Positions 21,557-32,211 of a stretch of 64,000 nucleotides of DNA are shown here, one piece after another. A program made the translations under genes and the position numbers. Below the pieces are notes generated by a model. The model was not told where the DNA came from, did not search any database, and saw only the letters and a program-made list of their open reading frames with translations. The stretch is from Tretioscincus oriximinensis (taxonomy: Eukaryota > Chordata > Lepidosauria > Squamata > Gymnophthalmidae). Where the stretch lies: NCBI GenBank assembly GCA_022410635.1, contig JAJVDF010000044.1:3416913-3480912 (forward strand), given 5' to 3'. Each line of letters begins with the position of its first letter. Positions within the stretch are counted from its first letter, which is position 1.

Positions 21557-22089
21557 TTTTTAACATCCAATATTCCTTCTTTTATTATAATTATTTTCTT
21601 AAATTATTGTTTGATGAAATTTTGTTGTTTTTAAATCAGATTTATTTTGCCTTGCTCCAGTTTTGCACGTATTTGTAATAAAATACCAATTGCAAATGGC
21701 TTTGTAGCTTTTTAAATTGAGCAAAATTTTACACTTCTAAATATTCTCCATGTCTTGCTTATAGAAATAGCAGACATAATTAAGGTATTTGTAATGTCTG
21801 CAAGCAAATAAATAGCTGTATTCTGAGACGCACAGTCATCTGAGCATTACGCATCAGGTTCATTCATGTCAGAACTACCAAAGATCAAAATCCTCAAGCA
21901 TTGCCAGCAGGAGCTGCATGATGTCGGTATGTTGTTGCAGTATGTTGGTGCTGCAACTGCTATGATTGGTTTGTAAAACATTCCTATTTTTTTTCAGTTA
22001 TTGAGTGAAATGGTGTAGAAAAGTGGTAAGGGAATGAATGCACTTGATGAACAATTGATTGTAAGTTTTTTATAAATTTCTTGTAATCC
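21557..22089. other. No gene recognised
   Basis: Very AT-rich intergenic sequence with no named repeat. Confidence 0.4.
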
Positions 22090-23010
22090 CAAGGGAATAA
22101 ATCCACATCTCAAGAGGGATATTGTNGAACTAGAGAAGGTGCAGAAAAGGGCAACAAGAATATATTATCGAACTTTCAAAATTTGATTTGGTTAACGAAA
22201 AAAAGACGTATTTATACCACTGGGAATGGCAATTTCATTTATTGTCAATATTGGCATAAATTGATAAGTTATATTGAAGGTCGATGAAACCAATAATCTT
22301 GGACTAATGTATGTAGAATTATTTTTCCTTTGATGTACAAATTAGTATAATAGTAACGGGTTTTTTGGTTTTTTTATTTTTCTTTTTTGGGAAGATGCAT
22401 TTTTTTTGTTTTTTGTTACGTATATGTGTTATTATAATAATTATTTTTTTNAAAAAAAAAGAATGATCAAGGGTCTGGAGCACCTCCCTTATGAAGTCAG
22501 GCTGCAACGTCTGGGCCTCTTCATCCTCGAAAGGTGACGTTTGAGAGGTGATCTGATTGAAGTGTACAAAATCATGCAAGGGATGGATAGGGTGAAAAGA
22601 GATAAAATGTTTCCTCTATCACACAACACTAGGACCAGGGGGCCCTCCTTGAAACTGATGGGCAGAAAAGTGAGAACAGACAAAGGAAAGTCTTTTTTCA
22701 CCAAGAATGTCATCGGCTTGTGGAATTTACTTCCTGAAGAAGTGGTGGTAGCTAATATCTTGGATAGTTTTAAGACAGGACTAGACAGGTTTATGGACAC
22801 TATGGATGTCTGCTTTCTGCCTCCGGGATGGATCAACAGGTAGTGCTCCTGAAATACCATTTGCAGGGAGTCATGAACAGGTGCATATTTTGCTTTTCTC
22901 TGTTTGGACTGCCCAGGTGCATCTGGTGGACCTCTGTGTGAGACAGAATGCTGGACTAGATGGGCTCTGGCCCAATCCAGTATGGCTTTTCTTATGTTCT
23001 TATGTTCTAA
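22090..23010 (+). mobile_element. CR1 LINE 3' part, split by an L1
   Basis: The first piece (22096-22161) reads CACATCTCAAGAGGGATATT and GAAGGTGCAGAAAAGGGCAA. The second (22459-23010) continues with ATGATCAAGGGTCTGGAGC. The ORF part encodes MRGDLIEVYKIMQGMDRV, LSHNTRTRGPSLKLMGRKV and VIGLWNLLPEEVVVANILDS. The 3' UTR ends in TTCTTATGTTCTTATGTTC. Joining across the insert restores the CR1 order seen at 15.8-16.7 kb. Stops and frameshifts make it inactive. Confidence 0.88.
22162..22458 (+). mobile_element. L1 LINE 3' end insert inside CR1
   Basis: This 297-bp insert ends in an A-run (22452-22460). AAGAAT occurs on both sides (22156-22161 and 22459-22464), and nine bases match with one difference if extended. 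The sequence is T- and A-rich, without ORF2 motifs, as expected of a severely 5'-truncated L1 3' UTR. Family assignment rests on the tail and target duplication. Confidence 0.65.
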
Positions 23011-23019
23011 ATTATTGAT

Positions 23020-23287
23020 ACAGCCAAGGCAGAGTAGTGCAGAAATTAAGAGCTTCAGAGTTTTAACAGAGATATCTGAGTCTGAGGCCCATGCATCAGC
23101 CGTGGAAAGTGATGAGTACCCTCTACAGTCCTCAGCTTCAGCCTACCTAGCTTTCCAAAAGGAAAGAAATTTGTGAGTAGATTAATAGTACCATCACAAC
23201 ATGGTGGGGAAGACAGATGTAAGCCTTCAGGGGGAAAATAACCTTATAACCACTCTGAATTCCAAGGGTGGAGTACAAAAACCTAGG
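23020..23287 (+). mobile_element. tRNA-like SINE with non-L2 tail
   Basis: A degraded tRNA-like head (GCAGAGTAGTGCAGAAATTA) leads to a body ending AAGCCTTCAGGGGGAAAATA, then ACCACTCTGAATTCCAAGGG. The same tail occurs at 47756-47810. The 90-codon open frame over it has no domain. Confidence 0.5.
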
Positions 23288-23289
23288 TA

Positions 23290-23990
23290 GAATTTTCATT
23301 CTGGAAAAGCACCAGTGATGGGTGGGTGCCAGAACTTGACTTCCTCATTTCGTTAGCTCCTGATTCAAAGGCTTTCCCTTGTGTTTGTGAAAGGAAGAAG
23401 GTATGTATGCCTGGGACATGCAATGGGGTAATTCGGAACTTAGCACAATTGCTGTTTTTACCATGTTGTACCCGTGCAGCCTAACCCTTTGATGGAATGT
23501 CAGTTGTGTCCAATGGTAGCTACACTCCTGTTTGAACAAACATAGAAAATGATCTGGAAAATTAAGGGAATGGAATCTTGGGAAAGAAGATGACCACAAG
23601 CAAAATATTCCTGAAATTTAATCCTTAATGAAGAATTGACACTTGGAAACTATGCTGCTGGAGAAGAGTTTCTTAGTTTGCAGAGAGCTCAATTAAATCA
23701 ATTCTAAAGGAAGTCAACATTATTGCTCATTTGAAGGACAAATACGCTCAGGTACTTCTGATGAAAAGACAGGATTCATGAGAACAGATCCTGATGCTGA
23801 GAAAGACAGGGCACAAGGAGAAGGAAGTGGCAGGTGAAGAGATGGATGGATAACACGTGGAGGCAAAGGACATGAACCTGGGAGGCAGTAAAGGACAATG
23901 TACCTGGCATACTGCAGTCCATGGATACATGAAAGGTTGGACATTAACTGACAACATTAACATGTTGTTTCAAATTGTAAAAGTACAAGA
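23290..23990. other. No gene recognised
   Basis: Overlapping short open frames on the minus strand have no recognisable domain. I see no named repeat. Confidence 0.35.
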
Positions 23991-23993
23991 TTA

Positions 23994-24393
23994 GGCTGCA
24001 TCCCCATTAAGGATATTTAGCAAGTTAACAACAACATCATTTAGAAATCACCCCATTATCTCATGGAGTTTCAGCAATCCACTCNCTAAAAAGACATGTG
24101 GTCCCACTTTTTTCTGTTAGCTCATTTTTCTCAATTCTTTTTTTAAACGTGAGGCTCATTTATGTGGGAAGATTCAATAATGTGCATTCAGGCTTGCTGT
24201 AAAAAGTTCATTGGCTCTTGGCTTGCTGAGTGTGCTGGGAATTGTAGTAAAATAAGCATAGCAAGTTTATGAGTTTACCAGGAGAAACAAGAAGCCGCGA
24301 AGAAAATTGGGAGTGAGTGAAGACATACTCACAGATGTGGTTTTTCGGATTTAATAAAAATAGCGAAACTAAGGTTGTAATGGGGAATCAGCC
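23994..24393 (+). mobile_element. TTA-flanked TIR element, copy B (reference copy)
   Basis: The 400-bp element has TIRs GGCTGCATCCCCATTA and, inverted, GGCTGATTCCCCATTA (14 of 16 identical). It is flanked by TTA on both sides (23991-23993 and 24394-24396). A 3-bp TTA duplication is typical of PIF/Harbinger elements; the superfamily call is an inference. It carries GTGCTGGGAATTGTAGT at 24232-24248, close to the ZNF143/SBF binding motif. No coding capacity. Confidence 0.75.
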
Positions 24394-24396
24394 TTA

Positions 24397-25600
24397 GATG
24401 TCATATTCTGTTGTTCTTCAGGGGTGGATTGGCAAGCATGGCAGGTTCCTGAGGGCACGTGGGGGCCCATTTTGGGTTTTATGAAGGCCCCTTGGGCTCT
24501 AATAAAGGGNCCCTGCTATTCTGCCCATGTGCATTTATTTATTTATTTTTAAAAATCTTTCCTTTCAAGCAGAGCTGAATGTTCCTTTTCCCTGCTATCC
24601 ATTTCAGCACCCCTTTTCTCCCTCCTCCTGAATGGCTGTGCTGAATGGGTTCAACAGGGACAGGCAGAGTAGAGGGAGTTGGTGTGTAGCTCCCTGCCTC
24701 TTCATTCAGCAGCATATCTGCCCCTAGGCTGCTGCAATGTTTTATAGAGCTTTCCAGGGCTTTTCGTTTGCTGCCATTCGCCTTGCTTTCTCGGTTGCTC
24801 CATCCAGTTGCACACACTGCTGCCCTTTCTGTCTTCTGTCTTGCTGCCTGGCCATCATCAGCCACAGGCAGCTGAGCTGATCGAAACTGAACTGCTTCTG
24901 CCAGGCAGAAGTCCTCTTAATATAGCGCACAGAATGAAAATACTTTGGAAAAAAGAACCTGTTAATGTGAAAATGTTCAGAACAAGCAAAATGTTGTAAG
25001 TATCCACTATTCACTTTGCTGTTAATTTGTTTTGCTGTTTTGGCAATAAAAGTTTTTAAAAAAATCTTAAGTACACTTTTTCCCACTTATGCATTTGTTT
25101 AAAAAATTAANAACAGACTAATAGTTCTGAGTGGGGGCAACCAATATTTTGGACCCAGTCTGTCACTGTTGTTCTTACTCCAGTTCATAAAGCAAAGGTG
25201 AATATGAAGGAGATGTTCTCCTATGAGCATCAAAAATATTTCTAAATTCCTCCCCTGATACTTGAGCTCTACACTGTCCCTTAGGCTGCTGGACAGTTTT
25301 CTGTACCATTTGTACCAGGCATCCACAATCAAAAATCCTTTTTGTAATGAAATTTTGCTTTTAACAACTCTTCTAGCAGAGACCAAAAGAAAGAGACAGA
25401 AAGAGACAGAATGCTACCTAATTGTACACTAATCATAAATCAAGCATCGGGAACTTTCAGTTACTATCATTACAAGCTGGAAGAAAAGAAGAAATACAGA
25501 AAAGTAGTTAAAGTATCAGGGTTGATTACTTTGTCCACTCATGAAAGAGCTTTTTTCAGTCTTGGCAAATAACAGCTCTCCATGCTAGTGTTGAACACAA
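24397..25600. other. No gene; possible hAT end at 24.42 kb
   Basis: CAGGGGTGGATTGGCAAGC at about 24420 resembles the start of many hAT TIRs (CAGGGGTGG). I could not find the matching right end. Minus-strand open frames at 24539-25086 lack recognisable domains. Confidence 0.3.
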
Positions 25601-25602
25601 CA

Positions 25603-26300
25603 CAATATCCTGTTTATAAAGGACTTATGCTGCTGCCCACAGGCACAAAGAAATCACCTCTTTCCCAAGAGAGTGTCTCTTTTCCTGTGAAGTCCTGCCA
25701 CAATTCCTTGCTTGTGACTGGATAATCTGAATTTCTGCTCTGATTGACTGTTGGTCCCCATTGTTGCCNGGTTGTAAATTCAAAGGAAAAACATTATATT
25801 TAAACTTGCCAGAGTTTTGGAAGCCTGCTAATGCTGGATTGGGGAATTTCCATCCACCATTGCTNCTTTTTTTCTGTGTAAATTCAACAGGATTAAGCAG
25901 CTGATTGATGTTCTGCTGCCTCCATTCTCACTGCATCCTCACAAATAATTTTTACCGAGATGGTAGCAACATCATGTAGAATCTGCCCCACAAGTTCACT
26001 CAAGTTCAGTGATCCATTGGGTAAAAAGGCTAAATACACATGGGTAAATGAACATGTCGTGGGGGGGCACCCAAAGGATCATGAGACAAGCTAACTCTGG
26101 CAAGCAATGTTCAAGTAACGACATTGCAGGGAAAAGATAGGATGTCATGCCACAGAAGCTGCATAAAAATGCTAACAGGAAAAAGTGTGATGGCAGGTCT
26201 TTGTAGCCCTACCACTGCTGCAAATCCCTTCCTTCCCCCATAGTAACAGTGTTAATNTAGCATTAATAAAAATCATCCAGATGCAATCCAGTGCTGGGAA
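25603..26300 (+). mobile_element. Unclassified repeat family G, copy 1 (interrupted)
   Basis: It shares ordered blocks with 61845-62360: ATAAAGGACTTAT, AAATTCAAAGGAAAAA, GTGTAAATTCAACAGGATTA, AGCTGATTGATGTTCTGCTG and GAAGCTGCATAAA. A stretch at about 25931-26075 is not in the other copy. It matches the left module of the TTA-flanked TIR family (TAGCAACATCATGTAGAATC, GTTCAGTGATCCATTGGGTA). It is probably a non-autonomous DNA element with another inserted in it. Confidence 0.5.
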
Positions 26301-26324
26301 TTATCAGGCGGGAAACCTCATAGT

Positions 26325-26972
26325 AGTAGGCTGAAAATAGTGAGGACAGACAAAGGAAAGGATGTTTTAACCAGCGGGTCATCGGCCTATGGAATTTACT
26401 TCCAGAAGATGGTGGTGGTAGCTAGCAGCTTGGATTAAGACAGGATAAGGGTATAAACAGCTACTAGGATGAATGAAGAAGAAGTAGAAGAATCGAGTTT
26501 TTATACCGCACTCTTTTCCAGAGCAGCTTACAGGGTTAATTTTCAGCCAAAGGTTTACATCTTATTCTACCTTTCCCATCAGGTTAGTGATGGAACTCAT
26601 TTATCTAATTGAAATGCAGATTACAAATTTTCATCACATTCGAATAGCTGAGTTGGCTAGAGCTGCAAGCTTGTAGAAGGCGCTCACCCCTCCCCAAGTG
26701 TGACACAGGGCTTCCAAACCCAATCTCTCAGATGAAAGACCATCTCCTTAGCAACTGAGCCATTCGTGGATATCTTGATGCTGCCTCTGAGATGGAGCAA
26801 CAGGCAGTATTNCTGAAATGCCATTTGTAGGGAGTCGAGAACAGGTGAAGATTTTGCCTTCTTCTGTTCCAGAGTATCCATGTGCAATTGGTGGGCCTCT
26901 GTGTGAGGCAGAAAGCTGGACTAGATGGGTTTCCGGCCTGATTCAGCACGGCTCCTCTTATGTTCTTATGAA
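26325..26972 (+). mobile_element. CR1 LINE 3' part, split by a SINE
   Basis: The left piece (26325-26475) covers the end of the RT ORF: GTGAGGACAGACAAAGGAAA, CGGGTCATCGGCCTATGGAA and CTTCCAGAAGATGGTGG. The right piece (26767-26972) continues with TATCTTGATGCTGCCTC, GATGGAGCAACAGGCAGTAT and the terminal CTCTTATGTTCTTATG. The intervening 290 bp are a SINE. Confidence 0.8.
26476..26764 (-). mobile_element. tRNA-derived SINE with GTAAGCTGCTC-type tail, inside CR1
   Basis: Read on the minus strand it starts with TGGCTCAGTTGCTAAGGAGA (A-box-like) and a GAGAGATTGGGTTTGGAAGC B-box-like region. The body includes AGCTCTAGCCAACTCAGC and ends GTAAGCTGCTCTGGAAAAG, then an A/GAA-rich tail. Copies occur at 37.8 and 55.6 kb. 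The flanking duplication is short and degenerate. Confidence 0.7.
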
Positions 26973-26974
26973 AA

Positions 26975-28039
26975 TCTTTGGCACTGAGTATTTTCCATGC
27001 GTGTGAAAATAGGATAAGGACACTTCCAGGGCAGGGCCGGAAGTGACGTCACTCAAGGCGCCATTCCTATAAGCAGAGCTCAGACGTGATACCATTTGTG
27101 ATGTCACTTCCTCCCCCAAGGCGCACTTTCTGGAAGCTGGGCAAAAAGTGACATCACATCCAGCCCACATGGAATCTTCATACATTGCTGTATGAGGACC
27201 CATATTTTGTATGAGAATGGATAATTTGACAAAATATGTGAGATTCTCATACAAATCCAAGCACTGAGGCTTCGGTGAGAAAAACCTCATTTTATTCTGC
27301 AGGAAGAAGATTTTGTTGGCCCTGAGATTTTTTTGGGAATCACAGCTCTGTTCCCTGCCATTGGCCAGACTAGCTGGAGCACATGTGAGCTATAGTTTGG
27401 CAATATTGGCAGGATTATAATATGGCCATTCCCTGATCTGTGCACTTCAACTTCCTCTCAATCTAACTTGCCACTGTGAATGATTAACTGAAGAAACACT
27501 TAGGAATCCGAGTGCATCTGTTTCCTCTGTCTGCCAAGGCAATTATGCTCTCATTGCTCCAGGCTTCTTCTCTTGGCTCACAAGAGTCACTGATGGTCAT
27601 TGTGTCATGTTTTCAGGGCTGATGTCACCTCTGCGGTCCCTGCCAGTGTGTCACTTCTGGGGAACCTTGGTGTTTTATTAATGGGCTCCTTCTCGGAGCT
27701 TCTTCAGAGAAGCCTCTTGCTATGCAAAGGCGTTGTGCGTCCTACATACTGATGATAATCTGTTTTGTTCATTCTTGCAAACTGATTCCCTGATAAGCTC
27801 TTAAAGCAGAACTGCCAGCAGCAACCCTCAACCTTTCTTTCTATTAATATTAATAAGATGCTGCGTTCATGCCTGGGTACTGTACAGACTTTTTCTGTCA
27901 CTGCATCATTTGCCTCTAAAATGATGGTCTGTGTACTTTGCCATTTGAAGTGAAATGGGGAACAGTCAATCATGATTTTGATTTGTTCCTTTGCTGGCTC
28001 CAGACAGTGTGAGGGTCAATACTAGATATTAAATGGAGG
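26975..28039. other. No gene; contains an ETS/CRE-like motif cluster
   Basis: Apart from the motif cluster at 27040-27165 I recognise nothing. The 89-codon minus-strand frame at 27704-27973 has no domain. Confidence 0.35.
27040..27165. promoter_or_regulatory. Cluster of ETS/CRE-like motifs
   Basis: GCCGGAAGTGACGTCACTC at about 27039 contains a perfect TGACGTCA CRE joined to CCGGAAGT. TGTGATGTCACTTCCTC (about 27100) and AAAAGTGACATCACATCC (about 27144) follow. No transcription start or exon is apparent nearby, so promoter function is not supported beyond the motifs. Confidence 0.4.
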
Positions 28040-28044
28040 TCAGG

Positions 28045-28312
28045 ATTGCTTCTACATCTTCCTTCTTTCCTTTTCTATCTTCCTTCTTTTATTCCTTTCT
28101 TTCTATTTTCTTTCTTTCCTGACTTTCCTTTCTTTTCCTTCCTTTCTTCTTTCCTTCCCTTCCATTCCCTCCCTCTTTCCCTTCCTCCCCTTCCATCTTT
28201 CTGTCTTTCTTTCCTTCCTTTCTTCCTTCTTTCACCATTTCTCCTCCCCTCCATCTTTCCCTTTTCCTCCTCTCCTCCTCCTTTCTCCCTTCTTTCCTTC
28301 CTTCCTTGGTAC
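28045..28312. repeat. Polypyrimidine (TTCC/TTTC)n tract
   Basis: About 270 bases of almost pure C and T on the plus strand. The serine/proline/phenylalanine and arginine/glycine/lysine/glutamate-rich open frames on the two strands are artefacts. Such tracts can adopt H-DNA triplex structure. Confidence 0.95.
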
Positions 28313-28499
28313 CAAGAATTACTCCTAATCAAATGATAGAGAGGATCTCCAGATTTTTCACTAGATGAAACATGCCAGATACGCAAAAATAGTGCAGGAT
28401 CTTCTAAACCATTTTCATTTTGAACTCAGGTACCCTCAGACATTTAGATTCTGAAATTGTCTCTTGTCACCTCTACCAGACAGTAGGAGACAATCCAGT

Positions 28500-28585
28500 T
28501 TACTTACTTACATTTATATTCTGCCCTATAACCAAAGGTCTCAGGGCGATTCACAATAAAAGAAATAAAACAGATTAAAATAGAA
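28500..28585 (-). mobile_element. L2-type LINE 3' terminus (antisense)
   Basis: TTTACTTACTTACATTTATA is followed by TTCTGCCCTATAACCAAAGG and TCTCAGGGCGATTC. This is the complement of the standard L2-type 3' end. Confidence 0.7.
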
Positions 28586-28589
28586 CAAT

Positions 28590-31040
28590 TAAAATAGAAC
28601 AGTATCTTCAAAGAGGGAGGAATTTGGGGCTCAGCTGAAGGTGAGGGTGAACTGATGCCTCCTTGTTTGACATGTCCTTATGAGACCAATCTTCTTGCAA
28701 ATAACCTACATTTCCTTTTGTTATTTTTTTCCACGCTGTCCACATGCAAATATTTCGCAACAGAAATGATCTCATGGAGAACTACCCAACAGAGATAAAC
28801 CATTGATACTATGAAAAGCTGACTTCCTTGCTAGATTTCCCCCAATAGTGATGAAGTGTTCTTGCTCAGTCCTCTCAAGACTAGATTGGGATCATCACAG
28901 ATTTATGTGACAACCCAAGTTTAAGTCCAGAGACATTTTGGATTTTTAATGTTAATTCCTTTCCCAGTTGTTAGGTTGCCCTGCCTCTATACACAGGGAC
29001 TTCAAAGAATGTAAAAACGGATTAGTCAGAACAGATTAGCTTGCAAAGGAGGCTGAAGGTAAGTTAACTGTGTCATTGCATGTTAACTGCGACAGTACAA
29101 ATTTCCTCTTGCAGCCATACTTATGATCACACAAATCTGGTTTGCATGCACATATGCTAATGCTTAAACTGGATTAAGCAGCATGTCTATCATGAATCCA
29201 ATTTAAGGGGCTCTTAGCACAGATCTCATCTCTATCAGCAATAGTTCCAGGCAGATAATGTGGACTAGGGTGTGTTCCTTCAAGTGGATTAGAAAGACTG
29301 TGCAAAAATCCCTCTTTAGAATGTTTAATAAATATAAGTTTAAATGATCAAATGCATAATGTATGATTCTAATATCACAGAGACACTTAATGCTTGTAGC
29401 AATACATGCCTGTTTTACAAAACATATTAGCAGGAATTTTCTCTTTTTTCCCTAGCATTTGGCCACTTGTGCGAAATATTCACAGATTCATCTGGTATTG
29501 GCAGCTCAAATGAGTTTCGCCTGAAGGTTCCAGGGAACAAAGTGGAATTCTGTTTCTTGGAAACAAAACATGAAGGCATGCACTCTGGGAAATGAAGTAA
29601 CTAGACTAGAGGCAGTGCTGGGAGTCGTATGCAAATCGCGTAACCTTTATTAGAAAATTCACTGTCATACGGCTTGCGGGGTCTCATGCAGCAATGCACG
29701 GGGAAATTTGCCTCATCCCGTTTCCTCTTTGGTGATGTCACTTCTGTCCCTGTTTGTGGAAAGGGTGTGCTGGGGGCAGACATGACATCACAAATGATGT
29801 CGCTTCCAGTCTCTATTTCTGTGATGTCACTTTTGGTCCCGCCCCAGAAGTGATGTCACCAAATTTTGTGCACAAATACTCCCAGCACTGGAGGGGGAGC
29901 CAGGAGATTGGAGGAGGGAAAGCCAAGATTGGGAGCTATGGAAGGCAGGGCATAAATGGTAGGGGCTTGTGGGAAAAGAGCAAAACTGGGAGATTTACAT
30001 GCGTCTTGAAGGAAACCAAGATGTCAAATGGGGACATTTACAAACTGTGAGACTTGTGGAAGAGAAGGAGAAGATGAAGGCATCTGAACTGGGCTCATCA
30101 TTTAATATTCCACCTTTTAGCATTTCATTATTAATTGGGATCCTTTTTATGTTCTGCTCTTTGTACTTATGAAGGTATAAGATAGTCTTCCTGGGCTTTG
30201 AAGAAAGCAAATGTGGGGTTTTGAACTGGCACAGCATTCGGTCTGCAGCATCTGCAAAGCTCTCTCTTAATCTTATGCATCTAAAATATGTAACAGAAAA
30301 ATGTTTCTTTGAATCTCTTTAGATAAACTTTGCCCAGAAGGCATGACTCCTTTATGTATGATCTGCAAGTGCCAGAACGTATGCGTCTTCACAACTCTGA
30401 GAGATTTCTGAGACTTTTATTAATAGCCAACAACCTGCTCACTGATGCTTTGTTTTGAGAGAAGGCTGATTCAAATGGCACTCCCCTTTCTCTATAGAGA
30501 AGGGCAGTGAGACTATAGCCTTTCCCATTCTTACCTTTACAACTTGTAGTAGCTGTTGACACGCTAGAGTGGAATGGAAGTCCATCTTTTCATTGGTGGC
30601 TGCTTTCCCCCACATTTTAATGTTATTCTGGATTAAATCGATTGTGATTCTGTCTACACATACCTGTGATATTCTGTGTTGCTGCCTGTAAGAGCCACAA
30701 GATAGCTGTGGTACCGTCATATAAATATTTGATAACTTCTTCTCGCTCTCATGTGGCTCCTGGACTCCTCCTCCCGATTTCTCCTGATTGGCTGATTTCC
30801 CCCACCATTGTATGGAATCTTGCTTGACTTCTCACTGTGTATATGAAGTCCCCCTGTCATACATCACACAAAGACGTGGTAGAGGCTTTAAGGAAGGCTC
30901 CACAATAATATCGGGAAAAATGAGCTATAATAAAACCCGGAGCAAAGGGGCGTTTTAATGAGTGGATTGTTGACAGTGCGTAACCACGTGTGGCAGAATT
31001 GCCTTGATGTCACTGCAGCCAAAGAAAGCAATGAAGCTGA
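28590..31040. other. No gene recognised
   Basis: A long stretch with no confident repeat apart from the motif cluster at 29.73-29.86 kb. Open frames of 60-98 codons show no domain or splice context. This is one of the few blocks that could hide conserved non-coding sequence. Confidence 0.35.
29725..29865. promoter_or_regulatory. Cluster of TGATGTCACTT motifs
   Basis: TTGGTGATGTCACTTCTGTC, AAATGATGTCGCTTCCAGTC, TGTGATGTCACTTTTGG and CCAGAAGTGATGTCACC occur within 140 bases, with a GC-box-like CCCGCCCC between the last two. The motif is the same as at 1.94 and 27.04 kb. Confidence 0.4.
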
Positions 31041-31046
31041 TTCAGC

Positions 31047-31362
31047 TAGAGGGAGAGAATAAGAACATAAGAAGAGCCATACTGGATCAGGCCACAGCCC
31101 ATCTAGTCCAGCATTCTGTGCCACACAGAGGCCCACCAGATGCACCTGGGCAGCCTGAACAGAGGAAAGCAAAATATGCTCCTGTTCATGACTCCCTGCA
31201 AATGGTATTTCAAGAGTCCTGCCTGTTGCTCCATCCCGGAGGCAGAATCCAGAGAACTATCTTAGTATCCATTTATACCCTTAGTGTCCATAAACCTGTC
31301 TAGTCCTGTCTTGAAACTATCCAAGCTGTTAGCTACCACTACCTCTTCAGGAATTAAAGAGA
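31047..31362 (-). mobile_element. CR1 LINE 3' end (antisense)
   Basis: It begins with the complement of the CR1 tail (GAACATAAGAAGAGCCATAC), then CATCTAGTCCAGCATTCTG, GAGGCCCACCAGATGCACC, CTGTTGCTCCATCCCGGAGG and CCATAAACCTGTCTAGTCC. It stops in the PEEVV region of the ORF. Close in sequence to the copies at 35.2 and 63.2 kb. Confidence 0.88.
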
Positions 31363-31364
31363 GA

Positions 31365-31860
31365 TGAGGGTCTTGCAGACAGACAGTCAAGCACAAGCTA
31401 CAGGGGAGGGGATGAAGTAGGGGAGAGAAGAATTTAGGCACATTGGGAAAATGAGTTGAAATCTTGCTGCTGGTTCTATGAGTAAAGTTTTAGCAACACT
31501 TTTCCCAAAATCAGCATGTAACTACGGCACTAAACATACATGATTCGTCCTGATGTCACTACCATAAANGTAGAAATTTGTGATGTGGATGCAGCCTAAG
31601 TGGCAACCAAGGAGTGAAATTGGACCGCAGTTAACCCTTGAAGCTTCTTCTCAAGTCCTATAGTTAGGATGTCTGCAAAGACAGCTTTGTGTCCCCAGAA
31701 GATCTAATGACTGGTTGGATATGGACCCATTTGGCTGACACCCCCCCAAAAAAACAAAGTTCTCCTCTCTTTGAAGGCACTATGCTATTTTTAACTGTTC
31801 TATTTTAATATATTTTGTGAGTATTTTTTACTGTGATCCACCCTGAAACCTTTATGTATG
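31365..31860. other. No gene recognised
   Basis: Bases 31535-31600 (GATGTCACTACC and TGTGGATGCAGCC) look like the right end of a TIR element related to the 13.4-kb copy. Nothing else is identified. Confidence 0.35.
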
Positions 31861-31865
31861 GAGCA

Positions 31866-31866
31866 A

Positions 31867-31941
<75 letters not shown>

Positions 31942-31950
31942 AAGAAGAAG

Positions 31951-32012
<62 letters not shown>

Positions 32013-32014
32013 AC

Positions 32015-32050
<36 letters not shown>

Positions 32051-32090
32051 AACAACAAACAACAACAAACAACAACAACAACAACGTGTT
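31866..32090. repeat. (AAT)n-(AAG)n-(AAC)n-(AACT)n compound microsatellite
   Basis: About 225 bases made of four consecutive simple arrays, switching AAT to AAG to AAC to ACTA/AACT and back to AAC. The leucine/phenylalanine-only open frame on the minus strand is an artefact. It may be the tail of the short repeat just upstream (31790-31865). Confidence 0.95.
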
Positions 32091-32211
32091 TATCCCTTGG
32101 GGATACTGAGGAGGTAGCCTTTATTGCATGGATTGATCTATGTACAAGCCGTGAAAAAGCATCTCAAAAGCATCTTAGAGGTGGGAGCAAGTGGGAGCCG
32201 ATGTTCCCATA

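Noticed and set aside
24539..25086. Overlapping 108- and 114-codon minus-strand frames
   Set aside because: No recognisable domain and no consistent splice signals or family copies; treated as chance.
28046..28386. Proline/serine- and lysine/glutamate/arginine-rich frames on both strands
   Set aside because: Pure consequence of the polypyrimidine tract.
31800..32012. 70-codon leucine/phenylalanine frame resembling a membrane segment
   Set aside because: It is the reverse reading of the AAT/AAG/AAC microsatellite.
31866..32090. Regular array as a possible CRISPR or satellite
   Set aside because: Units are 3-4 bases without spacers; it is a microsatellite. No CRISPR is expected in this genome.
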